Assembly (NCBI RefSeq): GCF_036924515.1
Contig: NZ_JAZHRR010000001.1
Span: 2,017,001 to 2,081,000 of the forward strand
Source: Bradyrhizobium sp. AZCC 1610
Lineage (GTDB): Bacteria; Pseudomonadota; Alphaproteobacteria; Rhizobiales; Xanthobacteraceae
Reading direction: 5' to 3'
Length of the DNA stretch: 64,000 bases
In this document: piece by piece, positions 50,830 through 60,096 of the stretch
Layout of the letters: each line of letters begins with the position of its first letter
How positions within the stretch are numbered: position 1 is the first letter of the stretch
Position numbers and translations under genes: made by a program
Notes under the pieces: generated by a model
Told to the model about the DNA's origin: nothing
What the model saw: only the letters and a program-made list of their open reading frames with translations
The model's database searches: none

Positions 50830-51678
50830 TCACGGCTGTGGACCGGACAAATTCATTTCACGCTCGGCCCGGAAAACATTGCTGTGAAGGTTTGCTATCC
50901 ATTGCCGTCCACTTGAGGTGACATTGAGATAGCGTATTGCCGTCTGAATTTGCGGTGCGACGTTGTTCCAGTAGAACTGCGGATATTTGTAAACGACATC
51001 TGCCGGCGTCTCGTAGCCGAGCGTTTTGTTCATGCCGATTTCCTCGAACTCATAGAACAGGGCGTTCGCTTTTTTCAGGTAGTTGGGATCGCCGAGTTGC
51101 CCGATGAGGTCGGCAGCGCGCAGCAACAGGCCTTCTTCTTCGATCAGTTCGTCGTTTGACGGTGCATCAACATAGGGAAACCGCGTATACTCGATGGCCT
51201 TGGCGATCCGGCTGGCGTCGACTTCTTCGGCAGCGTCGAGGCGTTCGAAGACGAACAGTTTTGAGCGGTCGACATGGTAGGCAGCCAGCGCAGCATCGGA
51301 CGAGCCTCGCGGCAGGCGAATGGTCCGGCCGCTGAGATCAGCGACATAGGAATCCCCGTCGTCTCCCTGAACAATTCCGCGAACAAATCCGATGTCGTGG
51401 CTGAGGCACGCCAGGATGAAATTGGCGTAATCGTCCGCCGTTGTCGGCCGCAGCATCGCCCGACCCATGAGGATGTCGTGGCCGGCAAGGGTCACGAGCA
51501 TGGTGTGTTCGATGTTGTGATACAGCGCGTCGCTGTTGCCAATGCATTCCAATGTGAGCCGGGCGGCATAGGGCAGAAATTCAGCCAGCCGGGCTTGGGA
51601 GGAGCCAAACCTGCTTTTGGTATCTGAAGCCAGGAACGAACCCAAAGCTTGCGCGACCAGTTCCGGGATTGTGATCAT
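50830..51678 (-). CDS. HD-domain metal-dependent phosphohydrolase
   Basis: Start at the ATG 51678 (MITIPELVAQALGSF), with GGGAGG upstream. The 282-residue protein has an HD-type metal site: Y-H-N-I-E-H (residues near 60), CLSHDIGFVRG near 95 and later conserved acidic residues (EYTRFPYVDAP, RAADLIGQLGDPNYL). This resembles cyclic-nucleotide phosphodiesterase-like or metal-dependent HD hydrolases. A cytoplasmic phosphohydrolase acting on a nucleotide is likely. It is convergent with the wHTH-TPR gene, not in an operon. Which nucleotide cannot be deduced. Confidence 0.8.
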   Translation of the reverse strand: MITIPELVAQALGSFLASDTKSRFGSSQARLAEFLPYAARLTLECIGNSDALYHNIEHTMLVTLAGHDILMGRAMLRPTTADDYANFILACLSHDIGFVRGIVQGDDGDSYVADLSGRTIRLPRGSSDAALAAYHVDRSKLFVFERLDAAEEVDASRIAKAIEYTRFPYVDAPSNDELIEEEGLLLRAADLIGQLGDPNYLKKANALFYEFEEIGMNKTLGYETPADVVYKYPQFYWNNVAPQIQTAIRYLNVTSSGRQWIANLHSNVFRAEREMNLSGPQP

Positions 51679-51948
51679 GGGGCCTCCCAACTCGGTTGTG
51701 CGATGCCACCGGTATTAATGTATCGGCGTCGCACGATAGCACGTCGTTGGGGCAGACCGGATATTGCTCACGCCGCGCAAGTGGGCGCAACGCAGATTTG
51801 ACGGTTGGTCAGTTGCCGTGACGTATTTTGGCGCGACGCCGCCGGCTGCGGCCCGGGCACCGCCATCAGGCCAAAATCAAGATTATCCGCAGATTATCTG
51901 AATGCCGGCTTTAAGCGCGGAAAGCCTGTTCAAGCCATATTGGCCGGC

Positions 51949-52920
51949 ATGGATCGACGAGATTTCATTGCGTTTCTGGGGGCGGCGATGGCGTGGCCGG
52001 CCGCCGCACTCGCTGAGGATCCGACAAGGGTTTATCGTATTTTTTGGGTATCCACCGACTCCCAGCCCGACCCGTTCCTGGCCGGGTTTCGGGAGGGATT
52101 GCGGGCGCGGGGCTACGTCGAGGGAAAGAACGTTACCCTTGAGCTGCACTATGCGCCCGGCAATCCGCAGGCGCTCCGCGAGGTCGTATCCGAACTGAGA
52201 CGAGGGAACATCGACCTGGCCGTGTCGAGCGGCCCGGCGACGCGCGCTATGACGGCGGTAACGGACGTTCCGGTCCTGTTTGCGTTGAGCGGCGACCCGG
52301 TGGAGTTGGGCCTCGTCAGGAGCCTCGGAGAGCCGGGCGGCAATTTCACGGGCTCGACCTTCCTTTCTCTTGAGCTGGCGGGGAAGCGGGTTGAGCTATT
52401 GAAGGAAGCCGTGCCGACTGTACGCAGGCTTGCAGTGTTTTCAAACACCCTTCATCCGGGAGAACAATCGGAGTGGCGCGCGACCAGGGAAGCCGCCAAG
52501 GCGCTGGGCATCGAAACCGTCTACGTTCCCTTTGCCGGCAAAAACGAACTGGACAATGGACTGGCGGCGGCGGGAGACGCGCGTGCGGACGCGTTGCTCG
52601 TCTTCCCGGACGTCCTCACGCTGGTGCACCGGGACAAGATTGCCCGGTTCGCCATCGCGCATCGGCTGCCTTCGATGTTCGGCTGGAGCGAATATTGCGA
52701 CGCCGGCGGACTTCTGAGTTATGGCGCGAACCAGCGCGCGACCTATTTCTGGCTTGCGACCTACGCCGACCGGATACTGCGTGGCGAAAAGCCCGCCATC
52801 CTCCCTGTCGTGCAGCCCACCAGGTTCGAACTGGCGGTGAATCTCGGCACGGCCAGGCTGCTCGGCATTGACCTGGACCAATCCTCCATCCTGTTTCGCG
52901 CCAATAAGGTGATCGAATGA
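51949..52920 (+). CDS. ABC_sub_bind family solute-binding protein, Tat-exported
   Basis: The ATG at 51949 (MDRRDFIAFLGAAMAWPAAA) gives a twin-arginine signal (RRDFI, hydrophobic core, AxA cleavage near residue 23); the longer frame from 51805 has no such feature. The 323-residue protein matches the PF04392 type of solute-binding protein: FREGLRARGYVEGKNVTLEL, VVSELRRGNIDLAVSSG, GLVRSLGEPGGNFTG, NKVIE. No permease or ATPase gene is near, which is usual for this family in Bradyrhizobium. It lies ~50 bases upstream of the membrane cyclase gene and may serve as its periplasmic ligand sensor. Confidence 0.85.
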   Translation: MDRRDFIAFLGAAMAWPAAALAEDPTRVYRIFWVSTDSQPDPFLAGFREGLRARGYVEGKNVTLELHYAPGNPQALREVVSELRRGNIDLAVSSGPATRAMTAVTDVPVLFALSGDPVELGLVRSLGEPGGNFTGSTFLSLELAGKRVELLKEAVPTVRRLAVFSNTLHPGEQSEWRATREAAKALGIETVYVPFAGKNELDNGLAAAGDARADALLVFPDVLTLVHRDKIARFAIAHRLPSMFGWSEYCDAGGLLSYGANQRATYFWLATYADRILRGEKPAILPVVQPTRFELAVNLGTARLLGIDLDQSSILFRANKVIE

Positions 52921-52956
52921 GGCCGGTTCGTCTCGTACCGGCGCGGAACGCCTCTG

Positions 52957-52974
52957 ACCGGACGCCCGTCCGGT
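52957..52974 (+). promoter_or_regulatory. Hairpin overlapping the cyclase start codon
   Basis: ACCGGACG-CC-CGTCCGGT is a perfect palindrome whose last bases include part of the cyclase GTG start codon. It covers the place where a ribosome site should be, and no good Shine-Dalgarno sequence is seen. It could limit translation of the cyclase or end the preceding transcript, though no T-run follows. Confidence 0.5.
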
Positions 52975-54823
52975 GACCCGTCCGCGCCGCTCATTGTTCT
53001 CCAAGTACTTCATCACCCTGTTTGTCGCAGTGGTGGTGCCTCTCATCCTCGGCGCCGCAAGCGAAGCGTGGTTCGCCTTTCGCGACCATCGCCTCCATCT
53101 CAATGAATTGCTTCAGGTCGAGGCCCGTTCCGCGGCCGACCGGATACAAGCTTTTACCGACGGAATACGCGATCAACTCGGCTGGGTCGTGCAATTCCCC
53201 TGGACCCAGGGCGAGGAGGACCGGCGAAGGATCGACGGGCAGCGTCTGTTGCAGCAGGTGCCGGCGATTGTTTCGCTCTCGTTGGTCGATCCCTCCGGCA
53301 TCGAACGTGTTTTCGTATCCAGATTGAGTCTGAACAGAACCGGTCCAGGCGTGGATATGTCGGCGGACCCCGCGGTTGTAGGCGCGCGGGCCAACCGGGT
53401 CTGGTATGGCCCCGTGCAATATCAGCGCGATTCAGAGCCTTACATGCGGATCGCGGTTGCGGGAAACCGTGCGGCCGCCGGCATAGTCGTTGCCGACATC
53501 AATCTGAAACTGATCTGGGACATCATCGCGGCGATCAAGATCGGCGACACCGGCCACGCGCTCGTCATCGACGATTCCGGACGTCTGATTGCCCACCCGG
53601 ACATCAGCCGGGTCCTGCGCAGCGGTGCCGGGTCCGGCGACTTCAGCCGGCTCAAGTCTGTCGTCGGCACCGCGAATGGATCGGTGGTCGCCACGACCGG
53701 GGATGACGGCAAGCCCGTCGTCGCGCTGTCGGTGCAAGCCGCCAATGTGGGGTGGACGGTGATTGCCCAACAGCCGGTCCTGGAAGCGTTTGAATCGATC
53801 CGTGCCGCGCTGTGGCGCTCGCTGATGCTCATCGTCATCGGAATCGTTTTCGCGCTTGTCCTGGCCTATTGGCGAGCATGCCGCATGTGGGGACCGATCC
53901 GGCAACTGGAGGATGGCGTTGAACGGATCGGGATGGGACAGCTCGACCATCGTATCGCGATCCACAGCCGCGACGAACTGGAGCAGTTGGCCGTCCGATT
54001 CAACCAGATGGCGGAGGAACTCGCGGCTTCGCAGCAGAAGTCCGAGCGCATCAACCGTCTCAAGCAATTCCTTGCGCCGGAAGTGGCTGCACTGGTCGAA
54101 CACTCCGACCAGGGGCTGCTGGACGGACAGCGACGCGAGGTGGTCGCGATTTTTGGCGATCTGCGCGGCTTCACCGCGTTTTCCGCGCGCGCCGAGCCTG
54201 ATGTCATTATCGCCGTGTTGAGGGAGTACTATGAAGCGATCGGCACCGTTACGGCCCGCCACGCTGCCACCTTGATCCGCTTCGCCGGTGACGGCGTGAT
54301 GGTCCTCGTCAACGCGCCGGTCGCGTGCGAAAACCCGGCGCAGCGCGGTATCCGGCTTGCGATCGACATGCAGGCTGCGGTGCAATCGCTCGCCAATCAC
54401 TGGAACGCCCGGGACTGCGCCATTGGCTTTGGCGTGGGTATCGCGATGGGACCTGCGACCGTCGGAACGCTCGGCTGGCACGGACGCCTCGACTACACAG
54501 CCATCGGAAACGTCGTCAATCTGGCATCGCGGCTTTGCGATTTGGCGGACGACGCGCAGATACTGGTGGATCCGGTTGTCACCGGGCATGTCAAGGATAG
54601 CATCGCCCTTGCATCCATTGGGGAGCGGGCCATCAAGGGCTACGATCGTGCTCTGGAGGTTTTTGCGGTGGTTCGCCGCGTCGGGCCGCTGCCGCATCTC
54701 GGCTGTCCGCTCCAGCCTGCTGACGTTCGGCCCGTTGAAACAGGACAAGTCGTCAGCTTTGCTCGTCGCGATGACCTGATAAGGTTGGAAAATGAGGTGA
54801 TATGGGAACCGAATTGCTCTTGA
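52973..54823 (+). CDS. Membrane class III adenylate/guanylate cyclase
   Basis: A 616-residue protein with GTG start. Membrane helix 1 is at 12-30, the periplasmic dCache-like sensor at about 35-280 (VSLSLVDPSGIERVFVSRLS, GDTGHALVIDDSGRLIAHP), helix 2 at about 283-300, HAMP at about 302-355, and the cyclase at about 385-570. The metal motif IFGDLRGFT and second Asp FAGDG are intact; the transition-state Asn-Arg pair is in VVNLASRL. Substrate-selecting positions are Arg (LIRFAGD) and Asn (AIGNVVN) instead of the usual Lys and Asp/Thr. It makes a cyclic nucleotide when its sensor is occupied. The ABC_sub_bind gene upstream may provide the ligand-bound partner. Confidence 0.88.
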   Translation: MTRPRRSLFSKYFITLFVAVVVPLILGAASEAWFAFRDHRLHLNELLQVEARSAADRIQAFTDGIRDQLGWVVQFPWTQGEEDRRRIDGQRLLQQVPAIVSLSLVDPSGIERVFVSRLSLNRTGPGVDMSADPAVVGARANRVWYGPVQYQRDSEPYMRIAVAGNRAAAGIVVADINLKLIWDIIAAIKIGDTGHALVIDDSGRLIAHPDISRVLRSGAGSGDFSRLKSVVGTANGSVVATTGDDGKPVVALSVQAANVGWTVIAQQPVLEAFESIRAALWRSLMLIVIGIVFALVLAYWRACRMWGPIRQLEDGVERIGMGQLDHRIAIHSRDELEQLAVRFNQMAEELAASQQKSERINRLKQFLAPEVAALVEHSDQGLLDGQRREVVAIFGDLRGFTAFSARAEPDVIIAVLREYYEAIGTVTARHAATLIRFAGDGVMVLVNAPVACENPAQRGIRLAIDMQAAVQSLANHWNARDCAIGFGVGIAMGPATVGTLGWHGRLDYTAIGNVVNLASRLCDLADDAQILVDPVVTGHVKDSIALASIGERAIKGYDRALEVFAVVRRVGPLPHLGCPLQPADVRPVETGQVVSFARRDDLIRLENEVIWEPNCS

Positions 54824-54901
54824 AATCGAACCCTCCGGACGCCGCTTTTGACGTATTGATGGCCGCCGGTCCGTGCTATTTCTGGCCACCGGGCGACCGC
54901 G

Positions 54902-55822
54902 TTGGCCACCAAACTTCCTGGGACCATCCCTTTGATCGACAAGCTTGAACTGCTGCTGGCGCTCGCAAAGGAGCGGCATTTCGGACGGGCTGCGGAGGCC
55001 TGCGGCGTCACCCAGCCGACCATGTCGACCAGCCTCAAGCAGCTCGAGGAAATTCTCGGCGTCATGCTGGTGCAGCGCGGTTCCCGCTTTCAGGGCTTCA
55101 CGCCGGAGGGCGAACGCACGCTCGACTGGGCGCGGCGCATTGTCGGCGACGCCCGCGCGATGCGGCAGGAGATCAACAGCCTCAAGGACAAGCTCTCCGG
55201 CGAGATCCGGATCGCCGCGATCCCGACCGTGCTCGGCATGGTGGCGCAGCTGACGACGCCGTTCCGCGCCCGCTACCCCGACGTGCGCTTTCGTATCCAG
55301 TCCTGCACGTCGGCCGACGTGCTGGGCTTGTTGGAAAATCTCGAGGTCGATGCCGGGCTGACCTATATCGAGAACGAGCCGATCGGCAAGGTGCGCACCA
55401 TTCCGCTCTACAACGAGAGCTATCGCCTGCTGACCTCGCCCGATGCCATGTTCGGCGATCGCAAGCAGGTCACCTGGAAGGAAGTAGGCCAGGTGCCGCT
55501 GTGCCTGCTGACGCCCGACATGCAGAACCGCCGCATCATCGATCGCGCGCTGGCGTCGGTCGGGGCCGAGGCCACGCCGACGCTGACCTCGAACTCGCTG
55601 GTGGTCCTCTATACGCATGTGAAGACCGGGCGCTGGGCGAGCGTGATGCCGGCAAAGCTTGCGGAGACGCTGGGGTTGGCCGATACCATCCGCAGCATTC
55701 CGATCGTCGATCCCGTCGTCGACTACAGCGTCGGGCTGGTGATCCCGCAGCGCGACCCGATGACGCCCCTGATCGCGGCGCTGGTGCAGGTCGCCCGCGA
55801 AGTGGCGCCGACGCTGGAATAG
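54902..55822 (+). CDS. LysR-family transcriptional regulator
   Basis: A 306-residue protein; the start is a TTG at 54902, or a second TTG at 54932 (LIDKLELLLALAKERHFGRA), with neither clearly better. Residues 10-70 are the LysR winged helix (FGRAAEACGVTQPTMSTSLKQ, LEEILGVMLVQRGSRFQGFT); residues 90-300 are the effector-binding periplasmic-protein-like domain (GEIRIAAIPTVLGMVAQLTT, NLEVDAGLTYIENEP). It is probably an activator of genes not in this window; its neighbours are unrelated. It ends two bases before the kinase gene, tail to tail. Confidence 0.88.
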   Translation: MATKLPGTIPLIDKLELLLALAKERHFGRAAEACGVTQPTMSTSLKQLEEILGVMLVQRGSRFQGFTPEGERTLDWARRIVGDARAMRQEINSLKDKLSGEIRIAAIPTVLGMVAQLTTPFRARYPDVRFRIQSCTSADVLGLLENLEVDAGLTYIENEPIGKVRTIPLYNESYRLLTSPDAMFGDRKQVTWKEVGQVPLCLLTPDMQNRRIIDRALASVGAEATPTLTSNSLVVLYTHVKTGRWASVMPAKLAETLGLADTIRSIPIVDPVVDYSVGLVIPQRDPMTPLIAALVQVAREVAPTLE

Positions 55823-55823
55823 A

Positions 55824-58136
55824 TCACGCCGCAGCGGCCTCGACCTTTTCGTTCGCCGTCGGCTGCTGCGCCTCGCGCGGCAGCGTGATGCGCACCACGG
55901 TGCCGGTGCCGAGCTTCGAGCGCAGCCGCATCGTTCCGCCATGCAGGCTGGTCAGCGAGCGCGCAATGGCAAGGCCGAGGCCCGAACCCTGATAGGTCTT
56001 GGTGAGCTGGCTCTCGACCTGCTCGAACGGATTGCCCAGCCGCCGCAGCGAGGCCGGCGCGATGCCGATGCCGGTATCGGCGATCATCAGCACGATCGAG
56101 TTGGGCAGCACGTGGCTCCGCACCGTGACCTTGCCGTCGTCGGGGGTGAACTTGACGGCATTGGACAACAGGTTGACGAAGATCTGCTTGACCGCGCGGC
56201 GGTCGGCCGTCACGGAAATGGTGCTTTCGATATCGGCGTCCAGCGTCAGATGCTTGTCCTCGGCGCGCCCCGAGACCACGCGCACCGACTCCGCCAGCAG
56301 CTTCGACAGATCGAGCTGCTCCATGTCGAGCTTCATGCGGCCGGCTTCGATCTTCGACATGTCGAGGATGTCGTTGATGACTTCGAGCAGGTATTTCCCG
56401 CTGGTGAGGATGTCGTGGCAGTACTCCTGATACTTGTCGGAGCCGAGCACGCCGAACATGCCGCTGCCCATGATCTCGGAGAAGCCGATGATGGCGTTCA
56501 GCGGCGTGCGCAGTTCGTGGCTCATATTGGCGAGGAATTTGGATTTCGCCTGGTTGGCTTCCTCGGCGCGATTCTTTTCCTGCGAGTATTTTTCGGCGAG
56601 ATCGGCAAGCTCGGCCTGCGAGCGCTTCAGGTCGATCACGTTGGCGCGCAGGCGGGCGTCGTTTTCGATCAGCTTCTGCTCGTGCTCCTTGATGCGGGTG
56701 ATGTCGGTGCCGACCGAGACGTAGCCGCCGTCCTTGGTGCGGCGTTCGGAGATGTGCAGCCAGCTTCCGTCGTCGAGCTGCGCTTCGAAGGTGCGGGCTC
56801 CCGGCGCTTGCGCGCCGGTCTCCTGCAGGCGGGTGCGCACTTCCGGCATGCTGCCGACCTCGATCACGGTCTCGTACGATGTGCCGGGGCTCACCGCCGT
56901 ATCCGGCAGTTTGTGCAGGCGCTGGAAGTGCGAGTTGCAGAGCACGAGGCGGTCTTCTGCGTCCCACAGCACGAAGGCCTCCGGAATGGTCTCGATCGCG
57001 TCGCGCAGCCGCAGGTCAGCCTCCACGGTCTTCTCGGCGAGGCTCTTCTGTTCGGTGATGTCGACCGCTATGCCGATCAGGTGCAGGCCGGCGTCGGCCG
57101 AGGTGTGGCTGAGCTCGCAGCGCACCCGCAGCCAGATCCAGTGGCCGCCGGTGTGCTGCATGCGGAAGCTCTGGTCGATGTGGGTGATCTTGCCGGCGAT
57201 CATCTGGTCGGCGATCGCAAACAGGTCGATGTCGTCGGATTTCACCAGCGCGTTGACTTCGCCGAAGGTAAGGAGGTCGTTGCGGGAGTCGAGGCCGAGC
57301 ATCGTGAACATCGATGCCGACCAGAAGATCCTGCCGCGCGAGAGGTCCCAGTCCCACAATCCGCAGCGGCCGCGGTTGAGCGCGGTGTCGATCCGGCCGC
57401 GCACGGCGTCGTTGATGAGGTCGCCTTCGCGGGCGCGGGTCGACTGCCAGTGGAAGGCGAAGCCGAGGATCAGCACGACGAAGCCGGTGGTGGCGGAGAG
57501 CGTCACCGACAATGCGGCATCCGAACCCCACAGCGGCTCGTTCTTTTCCTGGATGACGATGACCTGGCCCGGGAGCGCTTTGACCAGCCGCGAGATCGCC
57601 ATCGCGCCATTGCCGTTCGGAAGCGTCATGTCATTGACGACGCCCTGCTGGGCGGGGGCGGCGAGCAGTTGCGCCGTGCTGATGATGTCGAGGATGCGAT
57701 CGTTGTCGCCAAGGCTGCCCTCGCCCGGCACGCGGGCCAGAATCCGGTGATCGGAGCCGGTGATGATGACATGGCGGCCGCCAGCCACGCCCCAGGCCGG
57801 AATCAGGTCGGGCAGCAGGCTCTGCAACCGCTCGATATTCGCGGCGCGGTCCTGCCGCACCGCGGCGAGCCGATCGAGCCGTTCGGCCAACAGATCGCTG
57901 AGGGCGGAGATATCGCGCTTCATGGCGGCGCGCTTTTGCCGGCTCTGGTCGATCACCTGCACGAAAGCGCCGAGGCAGATGGTGATCAGGAAGGCAATGA
58001 TGAGTGTCGGCACGGCGCGACGAAGCGCCGGCTCGGCGGTGAGCAGCCGGTGATAGGCAGGTTTCGCGATCGATTGCGCCAATCCCTTGATCGAATCGGA
58101 TTGGACAAACGCGTTCGCTGCATGCGCGCGCGCCAT
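55824..58136 (-). CDS. PAS-containing sensor histidine kinase (PleC/PdhS-like)
   Basis: A 770-residue membrane kinase. Helices are at about 43-62 and 210-230 with an extracytoplasmic domain between them. PAS domains lie at about 250-365 (ITEQKS exit) and 372-485 (ITRIKEHEQK exit). A coiled coil leads to the H-box at His540 (NMSHELRTPLNAIIGFSEIM), followed by GSDKYQEYCHDILTSGKYLL and INDILDMSKIEAG, a pattern shared by PleC, DivJ and PdhS kinases. ATPase boxes are NLLSNAVKFTPDDG, ADTGIGI and GSGLGLAIA. By resemblance it could act on a DivK/PleD-like regulator in cell-cycle or polarity control. No response regulator is adjacent. Confidence 0.88.
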   Translation of the reverse strand: MARAHAANAFVQSDSIKGLAQSIAKPAYHRLLTAEPALRRAVPTLIIAFLITICLGAFVQVIDQSRQKRAAMKRDISALSDLLAERLDRLAAVRQDRAANIERLQSLLPDLIPAWGVAGGRHVIITGSDHRILARVPGEGSLGDNDRILDIISTAQLLAAPAQQGVVNDMTLPNGNGAMAISRLVKALPGQVIVIQEKNEPLWGSDAALSVTLSATTGFVVLILGFAFHWQSTRAREGDLINDAVRGRIDTALNRGRCGLWDWDLSRGRIFWSASMFTMLGLDSRNDLLTFGEVNALVKSDDIDLFAIADQMIAGKITHIDQSFRMQHTGGHWIWLRVRCELSHTSADAGLHLIGIAVDITEQKSLAEKTVEADLRLRDAIETIPEAFVLWDAEDRLVLCNSHFQRLHKLPDTAVSPGTSYETVIEVGSMPEVRTRLQETGAQAPGARTFEAQLDDGSWLHISERRTKDGGYVSVGTDITRIKEHEQKLIENDARLRANVIDLKRSQAELADLAEKYSQEKNRAEEANQAKSKFLANMSHELRTPLNAIIGFSEIMGSGMFGVLGSDKYQEYCHDILTSGKYLLEVINDILDMSKIEAGRMKLDMEQLDLSKLLAESVRVVSGRAEDKHLTLDADIESTISVTADRRAVKQIFVNLLSNAVKFTPDDGKVTVRSHVLPNSIVLMIADTGIGIAPASLRRLGNPFEQVESQLTKTYQGSGLGLAIARSLTSLHGGTMRLRSKLGTGTVVRITLPREAQQPTANEKVEAAAA

Positions 58137-58326
58137 GCTTTAGACCCCCGCCGAAGGCTCTTTTGCACATTGTCCGGAAGCACCCCGTTGCTTCCGAATC
58201 ATACCGATTTGAATCCAGATTTTCCGGGCTGTCGAGAGTCAACGATTCGTTAATTCGAAATAAATCTTGTCCAACGCGAATTAAGGCATCGTCAGGGCGA
58301 GTCCGAAACGGGAACGACACCGCAAA

Positions 58327-59703
58327 CTACGCACGCGGCGGTTCGGCGTGGCTGACCACGCGCTTGATCGAAGGAAATGCACGGCGCAGCGCGCGCTCGA
58401 TCTCGTCGACGCTCTCGTGCACCTTGATGACGCTCATCGACGGCGCGGCGCGGCAATGGAAGTTGACGACTTCGCCGGCGTCGGTGTCGCGCACCCGCAC
58501 ATTGTGGATGTCATGGATCGCGCCATTGCCGGCAAAGCGCGCCAGCGCGGCCTTGATGGTCTCGACGCGTTCGGGCGCGGCATCGGTGCCGTGCGGCAGT
58601 TCCGGCTCGAGCGGCTCGATATGGGTATCGACCTCGACATCCTCGCCGAAATCCTCGCGGATGTTGCGCTCCAGCACGCGGGTAACCTCATGGGCCGCCG
58701 CAAGCTCCATATCGCCGTCGACCTCGAGGTCGATGCCGACGATCAGCTTCTCGCCGAGATCGTGCACGGTGACGTGGTGGACGGCGAGGCCGGAATTGCG
58801 GGCGATCACCATGATGCGCTCGCGCACGCCCTCATTGTCGCGGGCGACCGGCACCGCGGTGAAGGTGAGGTCGGCGTCGCCGAGTACTTTGCTGACGGCA
58901 TCTTGCGCGGCTTGCTTGATCGCCTCGACCCGGTCGATCGGGTAGGTGCGCGGCACCTTGGCGATGGCGTCGATGAAATGCGTCGGCCCGACCATGCGCA
59001 CCCGCAGGCGCTCGACGCCGACCACGCCTGAAACCGAGCGGATCGCGGCGATGGCCTTTTCCCAAGCGCCCGCCGGCGCGCGGTCGAGCAGGGTTTCGAT
59101 GGTGGACCGCCCGAGCCGCAGGCCGAGGATCGATATCATCACGGCAACGGCGATGGCGGCGGCCGAGTCCCCCCAGGCATAGCCGAGGCCGGTCAGCACC
59201 AGCCCGATGATGACGGCGATGGAGCCGAGCACGTCGGAGGCGAAATGCAGGGCGTCCGCTGCCAGCGCCTGGCTTCGGGTCTGGCGCGCCGTGCGATGCA
59301 GCGCCCGCGCGCGCCAGAAATTCACCGCGATATCGATCACCAGCACCACGAAGGGAATCGCCGAGAGCGTCGGCGGGGCTGCGCCCTCGCGCAGGCGGCT
59401 CCAGGATTCGACCAGGATGCCGCCGGCCAGCACGTAGAGCAGCGCGATGACAAACAGCGCCGACAGGCTCTCGAACTTGCCGTGGCCATAATGATGTTCC
59501 TCATCGGCCGGTTGGTCGGACACCCGCACCACCAACCAGGTGATGATGGTGGCGACCACGTCGACCGAGGAGTGCAGGGCCTCCGAGATCAGCGCGAGAG
59601 AGCCGATCGCAATGCCGACCGCGAATTTCGCCGCTGCCATGCCGGCGCTGGCGAAAATCGAGATCGCCGCGACGTTGGTTTTGAGGGTAGGGGAAAGACT
59701 CAT
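58327..59703 (-). CDS. Cation diffusion facilitator (metal/proton antiporter)
   Basis: The start at ATG 59703 (MSLSPTLKTNVAAISI) is preferred to the frame start at 59766, which adds a non-conserved piece. The ~458-residue protein has six membrane helices in the first 210 residues with the metal-site motifs LISEALHSSVDVV (helix 2) and ALAADALHFASDVLGS (helix 5), and a His loop DEEHHYGHGKFES. Two or more cytoplasmic metal-binding ferredoxin-like domains follow, making it longer than the usual ~300 residues. It exports divalent metal such as Zn, Fe or Mn in exchange for protons. Metal choice cannot be assigned from sequence alone. Confidence 0.92.
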   Translation of the reverse strand: MSLSPTLKTNVAAISIFASAGMAAAKFAVGIAIGSLALISEALHSSVDVVATIITWLVVRVSDQPADEEHHYGHGKFESLSALFVIALLYVLAGGILVESWSRLREGAAPPTLSAIPFVVLVIDIAVNFWRARALHRTARQTRSQALAADALHFASDVLGSIAVIIGLVLTGLGYAWGDSAAAIAVAVMISILGLRLGRSTIETLLDRAPAGAWEKAIAAIRSVSGVVGVERLRVRMVGPTHFIDAIAKVPRTYPIDRVEAIKQAAQDAVSKVLGDADLTFTAVPVARDNEGVRERIMVIARNSGLAVHHVTVHDLGEKLIVGIDLEVDGDMELAAAHEVTRVLERNIREDFGEDVEVDTHIEPLEPELPHGTDAAPERVETIKAALARFAGNGAIHDIHNVRVRDTDAGEVVNFHCRAAPSMSVIKVHESVDEIERALRRAFPSIKRVVSHAEPPRA

Positions 59704-59833
59704 GGCCAGCGGTTTAGCAGGGCGTCGTCCAACATTAAAGCCGACCGTCGAAGGCGCAATCGCCACTCACTTGCAGGAGCGATTTGTTGCGAATTATTCT
59801 GAGTTGTCGCGTCGTCCCTGCGAAAGCAGCCCC

Positions 59834-59913
59834 GTAGGATGGGTGGAGCGCAGCGATACCCATCAATGCCGATGCACATGGCGATGGGTATCGCTGCGCT
59901 CCACCCATCCTAC
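59834..59913. repeat. 31-bp perfect palindromic repeat element
   Basis: Left arm 59834-59864 (GTAGGATGGGTGGAGCGCAG...) and right arm 59883-59913 are exact reverse complements with an 18-base loop. This is the form of a short dispersed palindromic element that is common in Bradyrhizobium intergenic regions; the identification with that family is from memory. Confidence 0.85.
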
Positions 59914-59985
59914 GCAAACACACCTCCGCATTCTCGCGGCGCGATGCACCCGAGGTTTGCAAATTCATTCGCCCAGAAGAAGAGG

Positions 59986-60096
59986 GCGCAGGGAATGCCG
60001 GGTGCTTGCTGCACCCGCGGTCTCGTGTGCAAATAGCGCAAAGAGTACGCACACGAGCATACAGGTACAGCTGGAGCACTCCGGCATTCCCTGCGC
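59986..60096. repeat. Second nested palindromic element
   Basis: Outer arms GCGCAGGGAATGCCG (59986-60000) and its exact complement (60082-60096), and inner arms CTCGTGTGC (60022-60030) and GCACACGAG (60049-60057), form a nested hairpin with a bulky top. It directly follows the first element. Both resemble dispersed repeats seen in many Bradyrhizobium intergenic regions. Confidence 0.75.

Noticed and set aside
53432..55942. 836-codon minus-strand frame across the cyclase and LysR genes
   Set aside because: It spans two well-supported genes on the other strand, is rich in Arg/His/Asp, and has no domain.
55941..58253. 770-codon plus-strand frame opposite the PAS kinase
   Set aside because: Exact antisense of the kinase with a Val/Gly/His-rich shadow composition.
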